64,000 bases of DNA from Kosakonia sp. H02 (GCA_030704225.1 CP131915.1:3286001-3350000), one strand, 5' to 3'; positions 32,455 through 42,465 are shown, counted from the stretch's first letter. Notes: generated from the sequence alone by a model not told the origin. A program made the numbers and translations.

Positions 32455-35400
32455 TCAAGGACATGCGAAACGGGGAAGCTGGAACGGGTTGCGGATACTG
32501 TTAGGCGCAAATTCCAGTGTCACCTGATGTCCGTCAACCGTGAATGTCGCCTGGCGGCTCAGGCTACTGCTACCAGGGCTTACGCGCGCTTTATCAAAAA
32601 AGCGGTTCAATGCCCATGCGCCATTGGTTACCAGTGTTGTGGTCGTGCCGTTAGTCAGACCCAATTGCATGCGTACCTGGTTAGTGCCTCCCGGCCCCGG
32701 CCAGCTGACAATTTGTACCGCCTGCGGGCCGTGGCTGTATCGCAGGATCTGCCCGTCAACATCCAGCGTCATGTTCAGGATGGTGTTATCCATCCGCACC
32801 GTGCGCACCGTGGTACGAAACGAGGGGGTCGCACTGCCATTGGCAAAGAACGCATCGCGAATCGACTGTGCCTGCTGAAACGGCACCAGTACGCCTTCGC
32901 TGCCCGGCAATGTTTTACCGTCAATGCCCGGCATAAAGCGCCAGCTCGACTGGGTGGTATCGACTTTGTTGGTCAGATTGTCGCGAAAGAAAACGTCCAT
33001 CAGGCCGGTTCCGGGAGCGAACATCCGCGCCAGGTCGTCCGGCGTCACTTCGCTGCTGGCAGAGCGTACCAGCGGATAACGCCCGGCGATGGCCTGGCGG
33101 CAAAAGCTACCGACTTCAACGCTGATGCGTTTGCGCACGTTTTCCAGATCACGGCGTTGTGTATCGCTGCTGGCACCTACCGCCATGTTACTGAACATGG
33201 TTTGTAACCCACCGGGCAGACGTCCGGCGCTGGCCTGCAAGCGGCTAATGGCTTCACCGCCCGGTGCTGGCATTCCGCTGTTAGCCGCATCCTGCACGGC
33301 GGTCAGATAGCGATAGAGCTCATCAATCTGCTTGAGAAAATCATCAAAAACGATGGTTTTGCTCCCTTTTTCCAGCGGCTGTGCCAGCTCGATGATCGGC
33401 GCAAAATGCTCGGTCACGCGCTGTTCCGGCGTCTGGTTAGCAGTGGCATTACCGGCTGCGGCGCTGCTGTCATGATTGCTGAATAAGGTTTCCAGCATTT
33501 GCGTGCCACGATTGCTGCTCGCTGCGCTTTTCTCTTTATCCGCATCGCCCGGTTCATCCCGGATGAGCGTGAGCTGCTGGCTGAGATTCATGACCAGACG
33601 ACGCAGCGGCGAATTGTTACTGGAGAGCAAGCGCGCGGTGTTGATCCGCTGATTGAGATCGGCGCTGTTGTTGAGCTGAATATCGCTTAAAAAGTTATCC
33701 CAGATGGCAATAAAATCGCGGGCATAAAGCTGACGCACCGCGTTATCCGTCTGCTGTTTATCTTCTGGCTGCGTGGCTGAACCCAGCACCCAGGCATCAT
33801 CTTCATGTAAAGAGGCCGTCACCGGGGCGATTTGCACGTTGAAGCTGTTCCAGTAACCGTCCGGCGTATATAACCCCGCAATGCCCTCGTTTACCGGTTT
33901 ACCACTCTTGCGCGAGAAGACCAGTTCGCTTTGCGGCCCGCCCAGCGTTGCCAGCGACACGGGTTTTAAGTTTTCATCGCGCTCAAGCAGGCGTTTAAGG
34001 CGACCATAGACGCGTGTAGAGAGCGGTTGTTGATTGATTAACGCCTGTTCGCGGCTGATTAACGTCTCGTCTTTTGCATAGGGTGACGCCTGGATCTGCG
34101 GCTCCAGCAACTGCGTCAGATGCCATTCCAGTTGGCGAATCTGTGCCTGGGTGACGTTCTGCGGCAGGTTGCGTTGCAGATTGAGCATGACCCACGAATG
34201 CAGGAACTTGCCGTCATAATGTTTCGGCTGGTAGAGCATCTGATAGGCTTTCAGCGCTTCGTAGCTGTATTCCACATCACTGCCATTATCATTGCGCAGC
34301 CAGGTGGTGATGCGCATCGCCACTTCCGGCAGCAACATCTGTTGGAGCGCTTTTTGATACAGCGTTTGCGAGGCATCAGAAACATCGTTTCCGCGATACA
34401 GGCCCATACGGCGGGTGATCGGCGGGTTATTAATATCGAACTCTTCGCTTTGCGGCAGCGCGGAAAGACCGTTTAACAGCGGCAGAAGCGCAAACAGATC
34501 GCCTTGTTGGCGGTTACGCAGCCCTTTGATTTCTTGATCGAGCGCCGGCACTTTGGCCTGCACTTCATCAAGGTAATCTTTGTTGTTGCCGTAACTGGTT
34601 AACCACAGTGCACTAAGAATAATCAGCAGCGCCAACAATGCCGCATAACCGGACCAGATAACCGCCCGGCTACGCAGTTCCCACCAACGGTTTTGCCCGG
34701 CAATACCCGCTTCCTGGAAAATCACATTTTGCAGCACGTGTTTAATGAAGAAGCTTTGCCCTTTTCCGCCCGGAACCGGTGCCTCTTTACTGACGGAATC
34801 CCAGTTATCGCCGGATTTACCCTGCGGCAGTGACAATGCGCGGTTCAGCTCGCCCATCACGCGGTCAAACGGCAGACCTTCCTGTGTTCCGCTGGCAAAA
34901 TAGATGCCGCGCGGAGAGAACTCTGTTTCGAAGTTCGAACGGGCAAAAATGGTATTCAGGTAATCAGACAGCAGCGGGCGCAGTGCGGCGAACTCTTGCG
35001 GGAACAGGAAGCATTCGGCGCGCGCCTGCGGATCGTTTTCACGCAGCATCGTATCCGGCAACCCGGCATCGAGGCGCTGTTGCAGCAGGGCGAACTCCTG
35101 AATAAAGCTGCCTTGCAGATCGAAATCCGCCAGCTTCGCTTTTTCCCACGGGAAGGTGAAGCCCCAAATCTGGTCGCGCTGTGCTTTATCAAACGCGGAA
35201 AAATAGGCGCGAAAGCCTTTAAGCAAGTCGGCTTTGGTGACCAGCACATAAACCGGAAAGCGGATACCCAACTGTTCATGTAACTCGGTCAGGCGCTTGC
35301 GCAGGTTCAGCGCCTGCTCGCGCGAGGCTTCTGCCGACTGGGTCAGCAAATCGGCAATGCTGATAGTCACAATCACGCCGTTGATCGGCTGACGACGGCG

Positions 35401-36069
35401 ATATTTTTGCAGCAGGCCAAGGAATTTGTTCCATTCACTGGCATCCTGGACTTGCTCACTTTCCTGCGTGGTGTAACGACCGGCGGTATCGAGCAGCACA
35501 GCTTCGTTGGTAAACCACCAGTCACAGTTACGTGTCCCGCCAATTCCGCGCAGCGCGGTTTTACCAAACTTGTCAGCAAGGGGAAATTGCAGACCGGAGT
35601 TGACCAGCGCAGTGGTTTTGCCGGAGCCAGGGGCACCGATAATCACGTACCACGGCAACTGATAAAGATATTGCGTACTGAAACGCTCGGTCCACTGCCC
35701 GCGCTGACCTGGCTGGTTGAAGTGGGCTTTTTTCAGCACCTGCGCCGCTTCTTCGAAACGCTCATTCAGCACCTGATCGTCATTTGTCAGGCGCTGGCGC
35801 TCGGTCGGATCTTTCGCTTCGTCGCTTTTCAGGTTGTCCATCAGCTTGCGGTTGAGCCAGGCGTTATACAGGCGCGGCACAATATGGCTGTGAACCCAAA
35901 TCAGGTACATCACCGCAATAGTAATCATGCGGTTCTGCTCAGACTCAAGCGGGCGGGAGTCCACGACGGAGAGCAGCGGGCCAATCATCCAGATAACCGC
36001 TGCCAGCCCCGTAACACCAAGGAAACCCCACAAAATGCGGTTGGTCAGCAATGAAAGCAACATATTCAT
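32455..36069 (-). CDS. tssM: T6SS membrane complex protein TssM (IcmF)
   Basis: Large inner-membrane protein linking TssL to the outer-membrane lipoprotein TssJ. The 1204 residues show two N-terminal membrane spans (about 10-35 and 48-65), a cytoplasmic NTPase domain with intact Walker A GAPGSGKT (145-152) and GTRNCDWWFTNEAVLLDTAGRY, a third span (about 470-490), then the long periplasmic part ending in the VasK-type C-terminal beta domain. Starts 3 bases after tssL. Confidence 0.96.
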   Translation of the reverse strand: MNMLLSLLTNRILWGFLGVTGLAAVIWMIGPLLSVVDSRPLESEQNRMITIAVMYLIWVHSHIVPRLYNAWLNRKLMDNLKSDEAKDPTERQRLTNDDQVLNERFEEAAQVLKKAHFNQPGQRGQWTERFSTQYLYQLPWYVIIGAPGSGKTTALVNSGLQFPLADKFGKTALRGIGGTRNCDWWFTNEAVLLDTAGRYTTQESEQVQDASEWNKFLGLLQKYRRRQPINGVIVTISIADLLTQSAEASREQALNLRKRLTELHEQLGIRFPVYVLVTKADLLKGFRAYFSAFDKAQRDQIWGFTFPWEKAKLADFDLQGSFIQEFALLQQRLDAGLPDTMLRENDPQARAECFLFPQEFAALRPLLSDYLNTIFARSNFETEFSPRGIYFASGTQEGLPFDRVMGELNRALSLPQGKSGDNWDSVSKEAPVPGGKGQSFFIKHVLQNVIFQEAGIAGQNRWWELRSRAVIWSGYAALLALLIILSALWLTSYGNNKDYLDEVQAKVPALDQEIKGLRNRQQGDLFALLPLLNGLSALPQSEEFDINNPPITRRMGLYRGNDVSDASQTLYQKALQQMLLPEVAMRITTWLRNDNGSDVEYSYEALKAYQMLYQPKHYDGKFLHSWVMLNLQRNLPQNVTQAQIRQLEWHLTQLLEPQIQASPYAKDETLISREQALINQQPLSTRVYGRLKRLLERDENLKPVSLATLGGPQSELVFSRKSGKPVNEGIAGLYTPDGYWNSFNVQIAPVTASLHEDDAWVLGSATQPEDKQQTDNAVRQLYARDFIAIWDNFLSDIQLNNSADLNQRINTARLLSSNNSPLRRLVMNLSQQLTLIRDEPGDADKEKSAASSNRGTQMLETLFSNHDSSAAAGNATANQTPEQRVTEHFAPIIELAQPLEKGSKTIVFDDFLKQIDELYRYLTAVQDAANSGMPAPGGEAISRLQASAGRLPGGLQTMFSNMAVGASSDTQRRDLENVRKRISVEVGSFCRQAIAGRYPLVRSASSEVTPDDLARMFAPGTGLMDVFFRDNLTNKVDTTQSSWRFMPGIDGKTLPGSEGVLVPFQQAQSIRDAFFANGSATPSFRTTVRTVRMDNTILNMTLDVDGQILRYSHGPQAVQIVSWPGPGGTNQVRMQLGLTNGTTTTLVTNGAWALNRFFDKARVSPGSSSLSRQATFTVDGHQVTLEFAPNSIRNPFQLPRFACP

Positions 36070-36072
36070 CCT

Positions 36073-37311
36073 TTAGTTTCCTTGCGGCAGTCCGTTCAGC
36101 TCGGCGGCCGTATTTTCCGGCGACACCAGCAAAGTAATTTCGACACGGCGGTTACGCGCGCGGTTTTCAGCCGTATTGTTCGGAGCGATAGGGTTCATCT
36201 CCCCTCGCCCTTCGGCTTTAACGCGTTCTGGCTGCGAAAGATGTTTTTGCAGCAGCGACTGCACAGACCGTGCGCGCTCCAGCGACAGTTCATAGTTCGA
36301 GGCGAAACGTGCGCTGCGAATCGGCACATTGTCACTAAATCCGACCACCAGAATTTTCCCGCTGACGTTGTTCATCGCCTGCGCCACGCGGTCGATAACC
36401 GGCTCGTAGCTTTCACGGGCAACCGTCGAACCCGAAGCAAACAGGCCATCGCCTTTCAAGGTCACTACGCTGCGATCGGCTTCATCGCGCACGGCAACCA
36501 GGCCTTCCTGGATTTCAGGACGCAGAAAAGCACGCAGGTTAAGAACCGGCTGCACGTTTTGTACGGGTTGTTGAATGGAGGCTTCCGGTAGCTGTGTCTG
36601 ATAAATTTTCGCCAGTACCGGACTGGTGTTATCGCCCAGACGCCAGTTGAGCACAATATAGAACAGACAAGCCAGGAACCCTGCCAGCCCGGCACAGGCC
36701 CATAATGGGATCACCGGACGCCAGAGTTTGCGCATCACCGGCTGATCTTCCGGATGTACGGAAAGCGGAGGTGGATAGTTACCACGAACGCCACGGATCA
36801 TCTGCCACAGGCGCTGTTTAATGGTTTCCAGCTGCGTACGGCCGTTGTCCATAACGCGGTAACGCCCTTCAAAACCCAGCAACAGACAGAAATTAATCAG
36901 CTCCAGCAGGGCGATGTGTTCGCGCGGGTTTTGCGACAAACGCGCCAGCAGCTGGAAAAATTTCTCCCCGCCCCAGGTTTCGTTGTGGAATGTCACCAGC
37001 AAACCGCTACCTGACCAGACGCCACGGCTTCCCCACGGGGTGAGCGCGGCGGCTTCATCCAGCGCGGTGCACAGGCAGTAACGTGCGCCAACGATAACCT
37101 CATACGCCAGCCCCGATTGCTGGCAGCGGACTTCAAAACGGCGAATTTCATCAATCAGGTGCTGGCGTAGACCGCTCTGATCGTCATGAGAGACCGAATA
37201 GCGGATCTGCGGTATCGCATTGAGCAGCGGGTTAGCGGCTGCCACCAATGGATTATTACCACTTGCTCCTGCCAGGGCGGCATCGCTGCCGGAGGCGTGT
37301 TGTTGCTGCAT
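36073..37311 (-). CDS. tssL: T6SS membrane protein TssL with OmpA-like domain
   Basis: DotU-family inner-membrane protein of the trans-envelope complex. The cytoplasmic helical domain (about 35-185) has YCLCTALDEAAALTPWG; one membrane span is at about 200-223. The periplasmic C-terminus carries an OmpA-like peptidoglycan-binding domain (about 290-395; VGFSDNVPIRS, SNYELSLERA, EGRGEMNPIA). This is the extended TssL type in which cell-wall anchoring is built in. Confidence 0.95.
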   Translation of the reverse strand: MQQQHASGSDAALAGASGNNPLVAAANPLLNAIPQIRYSVSHDDQSGLRQHLIDEIRRFEVRCQQSGLAYEVIVGARYCLCTALDEAAALTPWGSRGVWSGSGLLVTFHNETWGGEKFFQLLARLSQNPREHIALLELINFCLLLGFEGRYRVMDNGRTQLETIKQRLWQMIRGVRGNYPPPLSVHPEDQPVMRKLWRPVIPLWACAGLAGFLACLFYIVLNWRLGDNTSPVLAKIYQTQLPEASIQQPVQNVQPVLNLRAFLRPEIQEGLVAVRDEADRSVVTLKGDGLFASGSTVARESYEPVIDRVAQAMNNVSGKILVVGFSDNVPIRSARFASNYELSLERARSVQSLLQKHLSQPERVKAEGRGEMNPIAPNNTAENRARNRRVEITLLVSPENTAAELNGLPQGN

Positions 37312-37328
37312 ATTGTGCGCTCGCTGTG

Positions 37329-38672
37329 TTATTCAGTCGGGCTACGGATGGCCCAAAACTCCATATCAAGACCCGGGAATTCGCCTGCCAGATGCAGGGC
37401 GAAAGCGCCCGATTTTTCCATTTCGTTCCAGAGCTCGCCGCCTTTTTCCAGTTCGAAATAGTTGTAACCGGCATGCCATGGAATTTGCGGCGGGGCGACA
37501 GGCATGGTGCGTAGCTTCATGCCCGGCAGTTGGAGCTGCACCAGATCGCGGATTTTGGTGACGGGCGCCACTTTCATTTGCGCCGGGAAATGGGTTTGCA
37601 GAATCTCACCGGGAACGCTGGCTTTGACCGCCAGCACAAAACCAAACTCGCGAGCCATTGTCGTGGTCGGTAGCGTGGCAATATTTAGCCCATGTGTACG
37701 TTCGGTCAGCGGCAACTGGATAGCGTGCTCTTCCATGACCAGCGACAGACCCTGGCGCAACAGCAGTTGCAATTTACTGAAACAGCCCGCGAGATCGTCA
37801 TGGTCGTAGACCGGCAGCGTCTCTTCCGGGGAACGCGCCGCCGTCCAGGTGGTTAATTCGGTGGCAAATGCCAGCCAGCTGCGCCATAACTCTTCTGGAT
37901 GGATCAGCGGCAGCGTTTTCAGATGCGAAATTTGCCCGACATGATGGTTAATCAATGCCAGCAGTGAGAACTCGACCATTTCAGAGGTGTTAAAACGCCC
38001 CGGTTGGCGCAGACGCTGGCCGATTTGCTGGCTACGTTGCACCAACAGGCTTTGCAAATCGTTGATGATGGCGTAAAGCGAGGGATTATTGACTGCGTTT
38101 AGCATCGGCGGAATATAGCGGCTATCAATACGAACCTGGTTGTCGTTCCGCTTTTCCAGCACCTGAGCCACGCCAATAGCTGTCCACTCCGCGCTGAGAT
38201 CTTTTTCCAGCATCAGTTTCAGACGCAAGCGCCCGAACTGTACCGCAGCAGGACCGACCGACATCGCGTTGTCGTCATCGACTTCGCTTTCCCAGGTGGT
38301 ATAACGTGCCAGCGAATCTTTCTCTTCACTGAAAATCACTTCATCACGCCCGCCGCGACGGGCAGGAAGCGCGAGAACCACACGTTCATTCGTAAGATTG
38401 TCTGGAATAGCCAGTGGTGTCGGGGCCTGGCGGGCATCATTGAATGAGAAGAAAGTACCGTCTGGCAACAGACCGCTGGCGTAGCTTACGGCAATGCAGC
38501 CCTGGCGAAGCATCGCCTCGTCCAGTTCGATATCAAGATAGCCCCAAAGATACGGGCGCTGGAGTGTCCCCCACTCGCGAATATGATGCTGTAAGTAGCT
38601 TTCCGCACGCTGAAAGTGATGCGGGCGCAGAAACATACCTTCGGTCCAGACGACCTTTTCTGCTTTGTTCAT
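37329..38672 (-). CDS. tssK: T6SS baseplate protein TssK
   Basis: Trimeric connector between the baseplate and the TssL/TssM membrane complex. The 447 residues begin with the conserved KVVWTEGMFLRPHHFQRAE and include ALINHHVGQISHLKTL and, near the end, MKLRTMPVAPPQIPWHAGYN. The start codon lies 24 bases after the tssJ stop. Confidence 0.96.
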   Translation of the reverse strand: MNKAEKVVWTEGMFLRPHHFQRAESYLQHHIREWGTLQRPYLWGYLDIELDEAMLRQGCIAVSYASGLLPDGTFFSFNDARQAPTPLAIPDNLTNERVVLALPARRGGRDEVIFSEEKDSLARYTTWESEVDDDNAMSVGPAAVQFGRLRLKLMLEKDLSAEWTAIGVAQVLEKRNDNQVRIDSRYIPPMLNAVNNPSLYAIINDLQSLLVQRSQQIGQRLRQPGRFNTSEMVEFSLLALINHHVGQISHLKTLPLIHPEELWRSWLAFATELTTWTAARSPEETLPVYDHDDLAGCFSKLQLLLRQGLSLVMEEHAIQLPLTERTHGLNIATLPTTTMAREFGFVLAVKASVPGEILQTHFPAQMKVAPVTKIRDLVQLQLPGMKLRTMPVAPPQIPWHAGYNYFELEKGGELWNEMEKSGAFALHLAGEFPGLDMEFWAIRSPTE

Positions 38673-38696
38673 ACTGTATTCCTGTTAGGGATGGCG

Positions 38697-39203
38697 CTAT
38701 TTGGAAATCACGCGTATTCCGTTAATGTCGAGGAAAATGTTGGCTTCCAACTCATCCGACGACGATTTCCAGAACTCATAGAAATGCGACTCTCCCTGAA
38801 CGGGAAGAGGCAAGGACATCCGCCATTTTTTGCCGTCCAGTGCCTGATATTCCGCCATCACACCAACATAACGCGCTTCTGGCGAACTTTTGCCGCTCAG
38901 CGTTTTCGATAATTGTCCCGGCATCAGGAAAAACTCATCGCTGTTTAGCAAGTTGGCACCCAGAACGCTATCCGCATTATTTTGCAGCGACCAGAAATCA
39001 GCGGACATAAATGTCGCGTCCGATTTCAACAGCAACACCCTGACTTTGAGGGGGGCGGACTCATTAATTTGCGGATGAGCCCTGAACTGGAGGTTATAGC
39101 TGGTAGGGACGCTGTGTGAAGATGATCCACATCCGCTGGCCAGGGAGGCCAGCACAAAGAAAAACGCCAGGCTAATCTGGCGGACAACCGAATTATTATT
39201 CAT
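38697..39203 (-). CDS. tssJ: T6SS outer-membrane lipoprotein TssJ
   Basis: Outer-membrane lipoprotein of the membrane complex, contacting the TssM periplasmic domain. Signal peptide with lipobox LASG-Cys25, then a transthyretin-like beta domain (YNLQFRAHPQINESAPLKVRVLLLK, in strands; PGQLSKTLSG; VGVMAEYQALDGKKW). 168 residues, normal for SciN/TssJ. Located directly ahead of tssK. Confidence 0.94.
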   Translation of the reverse strand: MNNNSVVRQISLAFFFVLASLASGCGSSSHSVPTSYNLQFRAHPQINESAPLKVRVLLLKSDATFMSADFWSLQNNADSVLGANLLNSDEFFLMPGQLSKTLSGKSSPEARYVGVMAEYQALDGKKWRMSLPLPVQGESHFYEFWKSSSDELEANIFLDINGIRVISK

Positions 39204-39227
39204 AGCGGGTACTCATAGCGACTGGAT

Positions 39228-39719
39228 TTAGTCGATTATCCAGGTCCCGGAGTTTGCGTTTTTGCAGGCTTTGCCACTGCCGTCGACAGTCACACAGGTC
39301 TGTTTTTTACGCTTGATTTTGCGCGCGTCATTACGCAGGGTTTTTTCATACAGTTCGCTTTTAACGACGGCACGCATTGGCACATAGCCAATCAGCTCTT
39401 CCTGACCTTCATCGGCCAGCGCCATCCAGAAGTGTTCAACCTGGCCGAGCACCACATAGGTTTTACCGGCTTGCAGCTGACGAATCACTTTTCCGCCGAA
39501 GTCCGGCGTGCTCATGACAGAAGCGGGATAAAGGGCGCGATAATCTTGTTTAACGGGTTGGAATTCCTTCGGTGGAAGGACAGCATAACGGTGGGTCAGG
39601 GTCACACCATTGACCTCGCTGGTAACAATGGTGTCGTCGGACGGGGCGGGTTTTGGATGTTTTACACAACCGGAAACGCCAAAAACAAAAAGAAGAGCCA
39701 ATACGATTCGCATGTTCAT
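39228..39719 (-). CDS. SH3-like lipoprotein heading the T6SS operon
   Basis: A 163-residue lipoprotein: signal peptide MNMRIVLALLFVFGVSG then Cys18 in a GVSG-Cys lipobox. The middle (about residues 70-125) has the strand and glycine pattern of a bacterial SH3 domain (GKVIRQLQAGKTYVVLGQ, GQEELIGYVPMRAVV), a fold that often binds cell-wall peptides. The C-terminus is basic with two cysteines. Not a core Tss protein I can name. First gene of the minus-strand run, 24 bases before tssJ, so probably co-expressed; a role in cell-wall passage or anchoring is inference. Confidence 0.7.
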   Translation of the reverse strand: MNMRIVLALLFVFGVSGCVKHPKPAPSDDTIVTSEVNGVTLTHRYAVLPPKEFQPVKQDYRALYPASVMSTPDFGGKVIRQLQAGKTYVVLGQVEHFWMALADEGQEELIGYVPMRAVVKSELYEKTLRNDARKIKRKKQTCVTVDGSGKACKNANSGTWIID

Positions 39720-40706
39720 AGAGTTTGTTCCATTGCAAATATATTACTGTGTTGACTTGAGCGTTCTGGAAAGGAGGGATGAAATCGTTCTGAATGACTC
39801 AATTCCTTGTCCGATAAACGACCTGATAATGAATAAAAGACATAGCTACCGCACGAGCCTGTCGCTACGCAGGCAGCAATAATATTACTTTTCATTGATT
39901 ATCGTGACATGATTTTACAGATCAGATAATTCAATTCAATATGATCTCTGACCTGCTGAAAACGTATTATTTAATTCTTTTGCAAATTAGGATAAATCTC
40001 AACAAATAATTTTACTTAAGATGTATGCCAGTAAAGATACATTTCAAAGGCATTAATCGCATAACGGGCCAATTACTAACTGCATGAATATTAATAGATA
40101 TTTTATATGGTATTTTAGTAGCACGTGGCCAAAATTATGGGATCAGAGTAGTCCTAAAAAGCGAAAATAGAAAGTCGATACTACAATATTTGGTAGGAAT
40201 TATTCCAGATTGAATGCAGGGTCTTTGTCTGAAAAAGGGGGATTTCGGATTTTTCTTCGACACCAGAAAATATATTCACGGCGAAAAAGCAATATTTGCA
40301 TCTTCGGATAGTCACGTACAGAACTATTCCCGTTGTAAATCGCCCATACTACGCAGATGAATTCCGTCGGTTTTGTACAATGTAGTAATACTTAATAGTA
40401 ATACATCAACAATTAATGAAACCTTTCAGCAAAAATGATTTAGTGCAAATATTGAACAAAACTAGTCATCAACTCTAATTAGTAGAAGCGGTATTATTTA
40501 TATTTTTCCCTTTGTATCGCCTTCGTTCCGACCCTTTCCAGCCCCGCTATCCCTCCCCTGATTGATCTTCCTCACAGCCAGACGGGTAATTTGTCTGGAT
40601 TAACGCAAAATGCCAAACGCGGCACACGAATTATCTGATATTCGTCTATGGTTTTGGTCAAGGTTGATCGCAGCGGCCCCGCTGCCCGCCAGCTAAGGAG
40701 AAATCA
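39720..40706. other. AT-rich intergenic region between the T6SS and treA
   Basis: About 987 bases with no gene I can support. The left end must contain the T6SS operon promoter (minus strand; an AGTAATATATT -10-like stretch lies near 39740). The middle (39.9-40.5 kb) is clearly AT-richer than its surroundings, with no coding pattern, tRNA or IS end seen. The right end holds the treA leader: a CCAGAC/GTCTGG hairpin at 40578-40598 and a TAAGGAG ribosome-binding site just before treA. The low GC fits a silencer-bound promoter or a remnant of transferred DNA; this is inference. Confidence 0.6.
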
Positions 40707-42416
40707 ATGATAAAACCCGTTCTGCGCCAGCCGCGCGCCCTGTTTTTAACAATACAACTCGCGTTGAGTGGAGCATTACTTGCTGTTGTGCCCCACTCTT
40801 TCGCGGCGGTTGAACAAAATCAGCCACAGTCGCCGGATATTCTGCTGGGCCCGTTATTTAACGATGTACAGAGCGCAAAACTTTTTCCTGACCAAAAAAC
40901 CTTTGCCGATGCGGTACCCAAAAGCGATCCGCTGATGATCCTTGCGGATTACCGCATGCAGCGGAATCAAACCAGCTTCGATTTACGCCATTTTGTTGAT
41001 GTTAACTTTACGCTTCCCAAAGAGGGCGAAGCCTATGTCCCACCGGCCGGGCAAAATCTTCGTCAACACATTGATGGATTGTGGTCAGAACTGACACGCA
41101 CAACCGATAGTGCGGGCAAATGGGATTCGCTATTACCTCTGCCAAAACCGTACGTTGTACCCGGCGGACGCTTTCGTGAAGTCTATTACTGGGACAGTTA
41201 CTTCACGATGTTGGGTCTCGCCGAAAGCGGCCACTGGGACAAGATTGAAGATATGGTGACCAACTTTGCCCATGAAATTGATACCTGGGGCCATATCCCC
41301 AACGGCAACCGCAGCTACTATTTAAGCCGCTCACAACCGCCATTTTTCTCCTTAATGGTGGAGTTACTGGCGACACATGACGGTGATGAGGCGCTGAAAA
41401 CCTGGTTACCGCAGATGGAAAAAGAGTATCAGTACTGGATGGAGGGAGCCGATTCGCTGCAACCTGGGCAGACAAACAAACGCGTGGTGAAACTGAGCGA
41501 TGGCAGCGTGCTGAACCGCTACTGGGACGATCGCGATACGCCGCGCCCGGAGTCCTGGCTTGATGATGTGACCACGGCGAAAAACAACCCTAACCGACCG
41601 GCAACGGAAATTTATCGCGATTTACGTTCCGCCGCAGCGTCAGGCTGGGATTTCAGCTCACGCTGGATGGACGATCCGAACCAGCTTGGCACCATTCGCA
41701 CCACCAGCATCGTGCCGGTTGATCTCAATGCCCTGATGTTCAAAATGGAAAAAATGCTCGCCCGCGCTTATCAGGTCTCTGGTGATTCGGCAAAAGCCAG
41801 CCAGTATGACGCGCTGGCAACAGCACGGCAAAAAAGTATTGAAGCCAATTTGTGGAATGAAAAAGAGGGCTGGTACGCCGATTACGACCTGAAGACCAAA
41901 AAAGTGCGTAATCAGCTGACGGCCGCCGCGCTCTACCCACTGTTTGTGAATGCAGCCGCAAAAGATCGCGCCGATAAAGTCGCAGCGGCAACTCAGGCGC
42001 GTCTGTTGAAACCGGGCGGGATTTCGACCACTACCGTAAGTAGCGGACAACAGTGGGATGCGCCAAACGGCTGGGCTCCATTACAGTGGGTCGCCACTGC
42101 GGGACTGCAAAATTACGATCATCAGAAACTGGCGATGAACGTAAGCTGGCGGTTCCTCAGCAATGTGCAGCACACCTATGACCGGGAGAAAAAGCTGGTG
42201 GAGAAATATGACGTCAGCAGCACCGGAACGGGCGGCGGTGGCGGGGAATATCCTTTGCAGGATGGCTTCGGCTGGACGAACGGCGTAACGCTAAAAATGC
42301 TCGACCTCATCTGCCCGAAAGAGAAGCCGTGCGACAGCGTTCCGCAAACACAGCCGACGCAAAGCACGTCTCAGGCTCCTGTAGCAGAACCTGCCGCGCA
42401 GAAAGTGGCACAGTAA
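40707..42416 (+). CDS. treA: Periplasmic trehalase
   Basis: Glycoside hydrolase family 37 enzyme that splits trehalose into two glucose in the periplasm at high osmolarity. Signal peptide about residues 1-34 (ending PHSFAA), then both trehalase signatures, PGGRFREVYYWDSYF and QWDAPNGWAP, and the glycine-rich GTGGGGGEYPLQDGFGWTNGV lid in two parts. Length of 569 compares with 565 in E. coli; the C-terminal Gln/Pro-rich tail is variable. Confidence 0.97.
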   Translation: MIKPVLRQPRALFLTIQLALSGALLAVVPHSFAAVEQNQPQSPDILLGPLFNDVQSAKLFPDQKTFADAVPKSDPLMILADYRMQRNQTSFDLRHFVDVNFTLPKEGEAYVPPAGQNLRQHIDGLWSELTRTTDSAGKWDSLLPLPKPYVVPGGRFREVYYWDSYFTMLGLAESGHWDKIEDMVTNFAHEIDTWGHIPNGNRSYYLSRSQPPFFSLMVELLATHDGDEALKTWLPQMEKEYQYWMEGADSLQPGQTNKRVVKLSDGSVLNRYWDDRDTPRPESWLDDVTTAKNNPNRPATEIYRDLRSAAASGWDFSSRWMDDPNQLGTIRTTSIVPVDLNALMFKMEKMLARAYQVSGDSAKASQYDALATARQKSIEANLWNEKEGWYADYDLKTKKVRNQLTAAALYPLFVNAAAKDRADKVAAATQARLLKPGGISTTTVSSGQQWDAPNGWAPLQWVATAGLQNYDHQKLAMNVSWRFLSNVQHTYDREKKLVEKYDVSSTGTGGGGGEYPLQDGFGWTNGVTLKMLDLICPKEKPCDSVPQTQPTQSTSQAPVAEPAAQKVAQ

Positions 42417-42428
42417 ATTGCAGACGAT

Positions 42429-42459
42429 AAAAAGGCCGCAGAATAATGCGGCCTTTTTT
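42429..42459. terminator. Bidirectional terminator between treA and ymgE
   Basis: Stem GGCCGCA/TGCGGCC with a GAATAA loop, flanked by A5 and T6 runs; serves convergent treA and ymgE. Confidence 0.92.
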
Positions 42460-42465
42460 ATAGCG

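Noticed and set aside
39820..39910. Fur-box-like sequences (GATAATGAATA, TTCATTGATTATC)
   Set aside because: Each matches only about two thirds of the Fur consensus in AT-rich DNA, and neither sits at a definable promoter.
40084..40170. A 28-codon ATG frame in the AT-rich intergenic region
   Set aside because: No ribosome-binding site and no hydrophobic or domain pattern; expected by chance.
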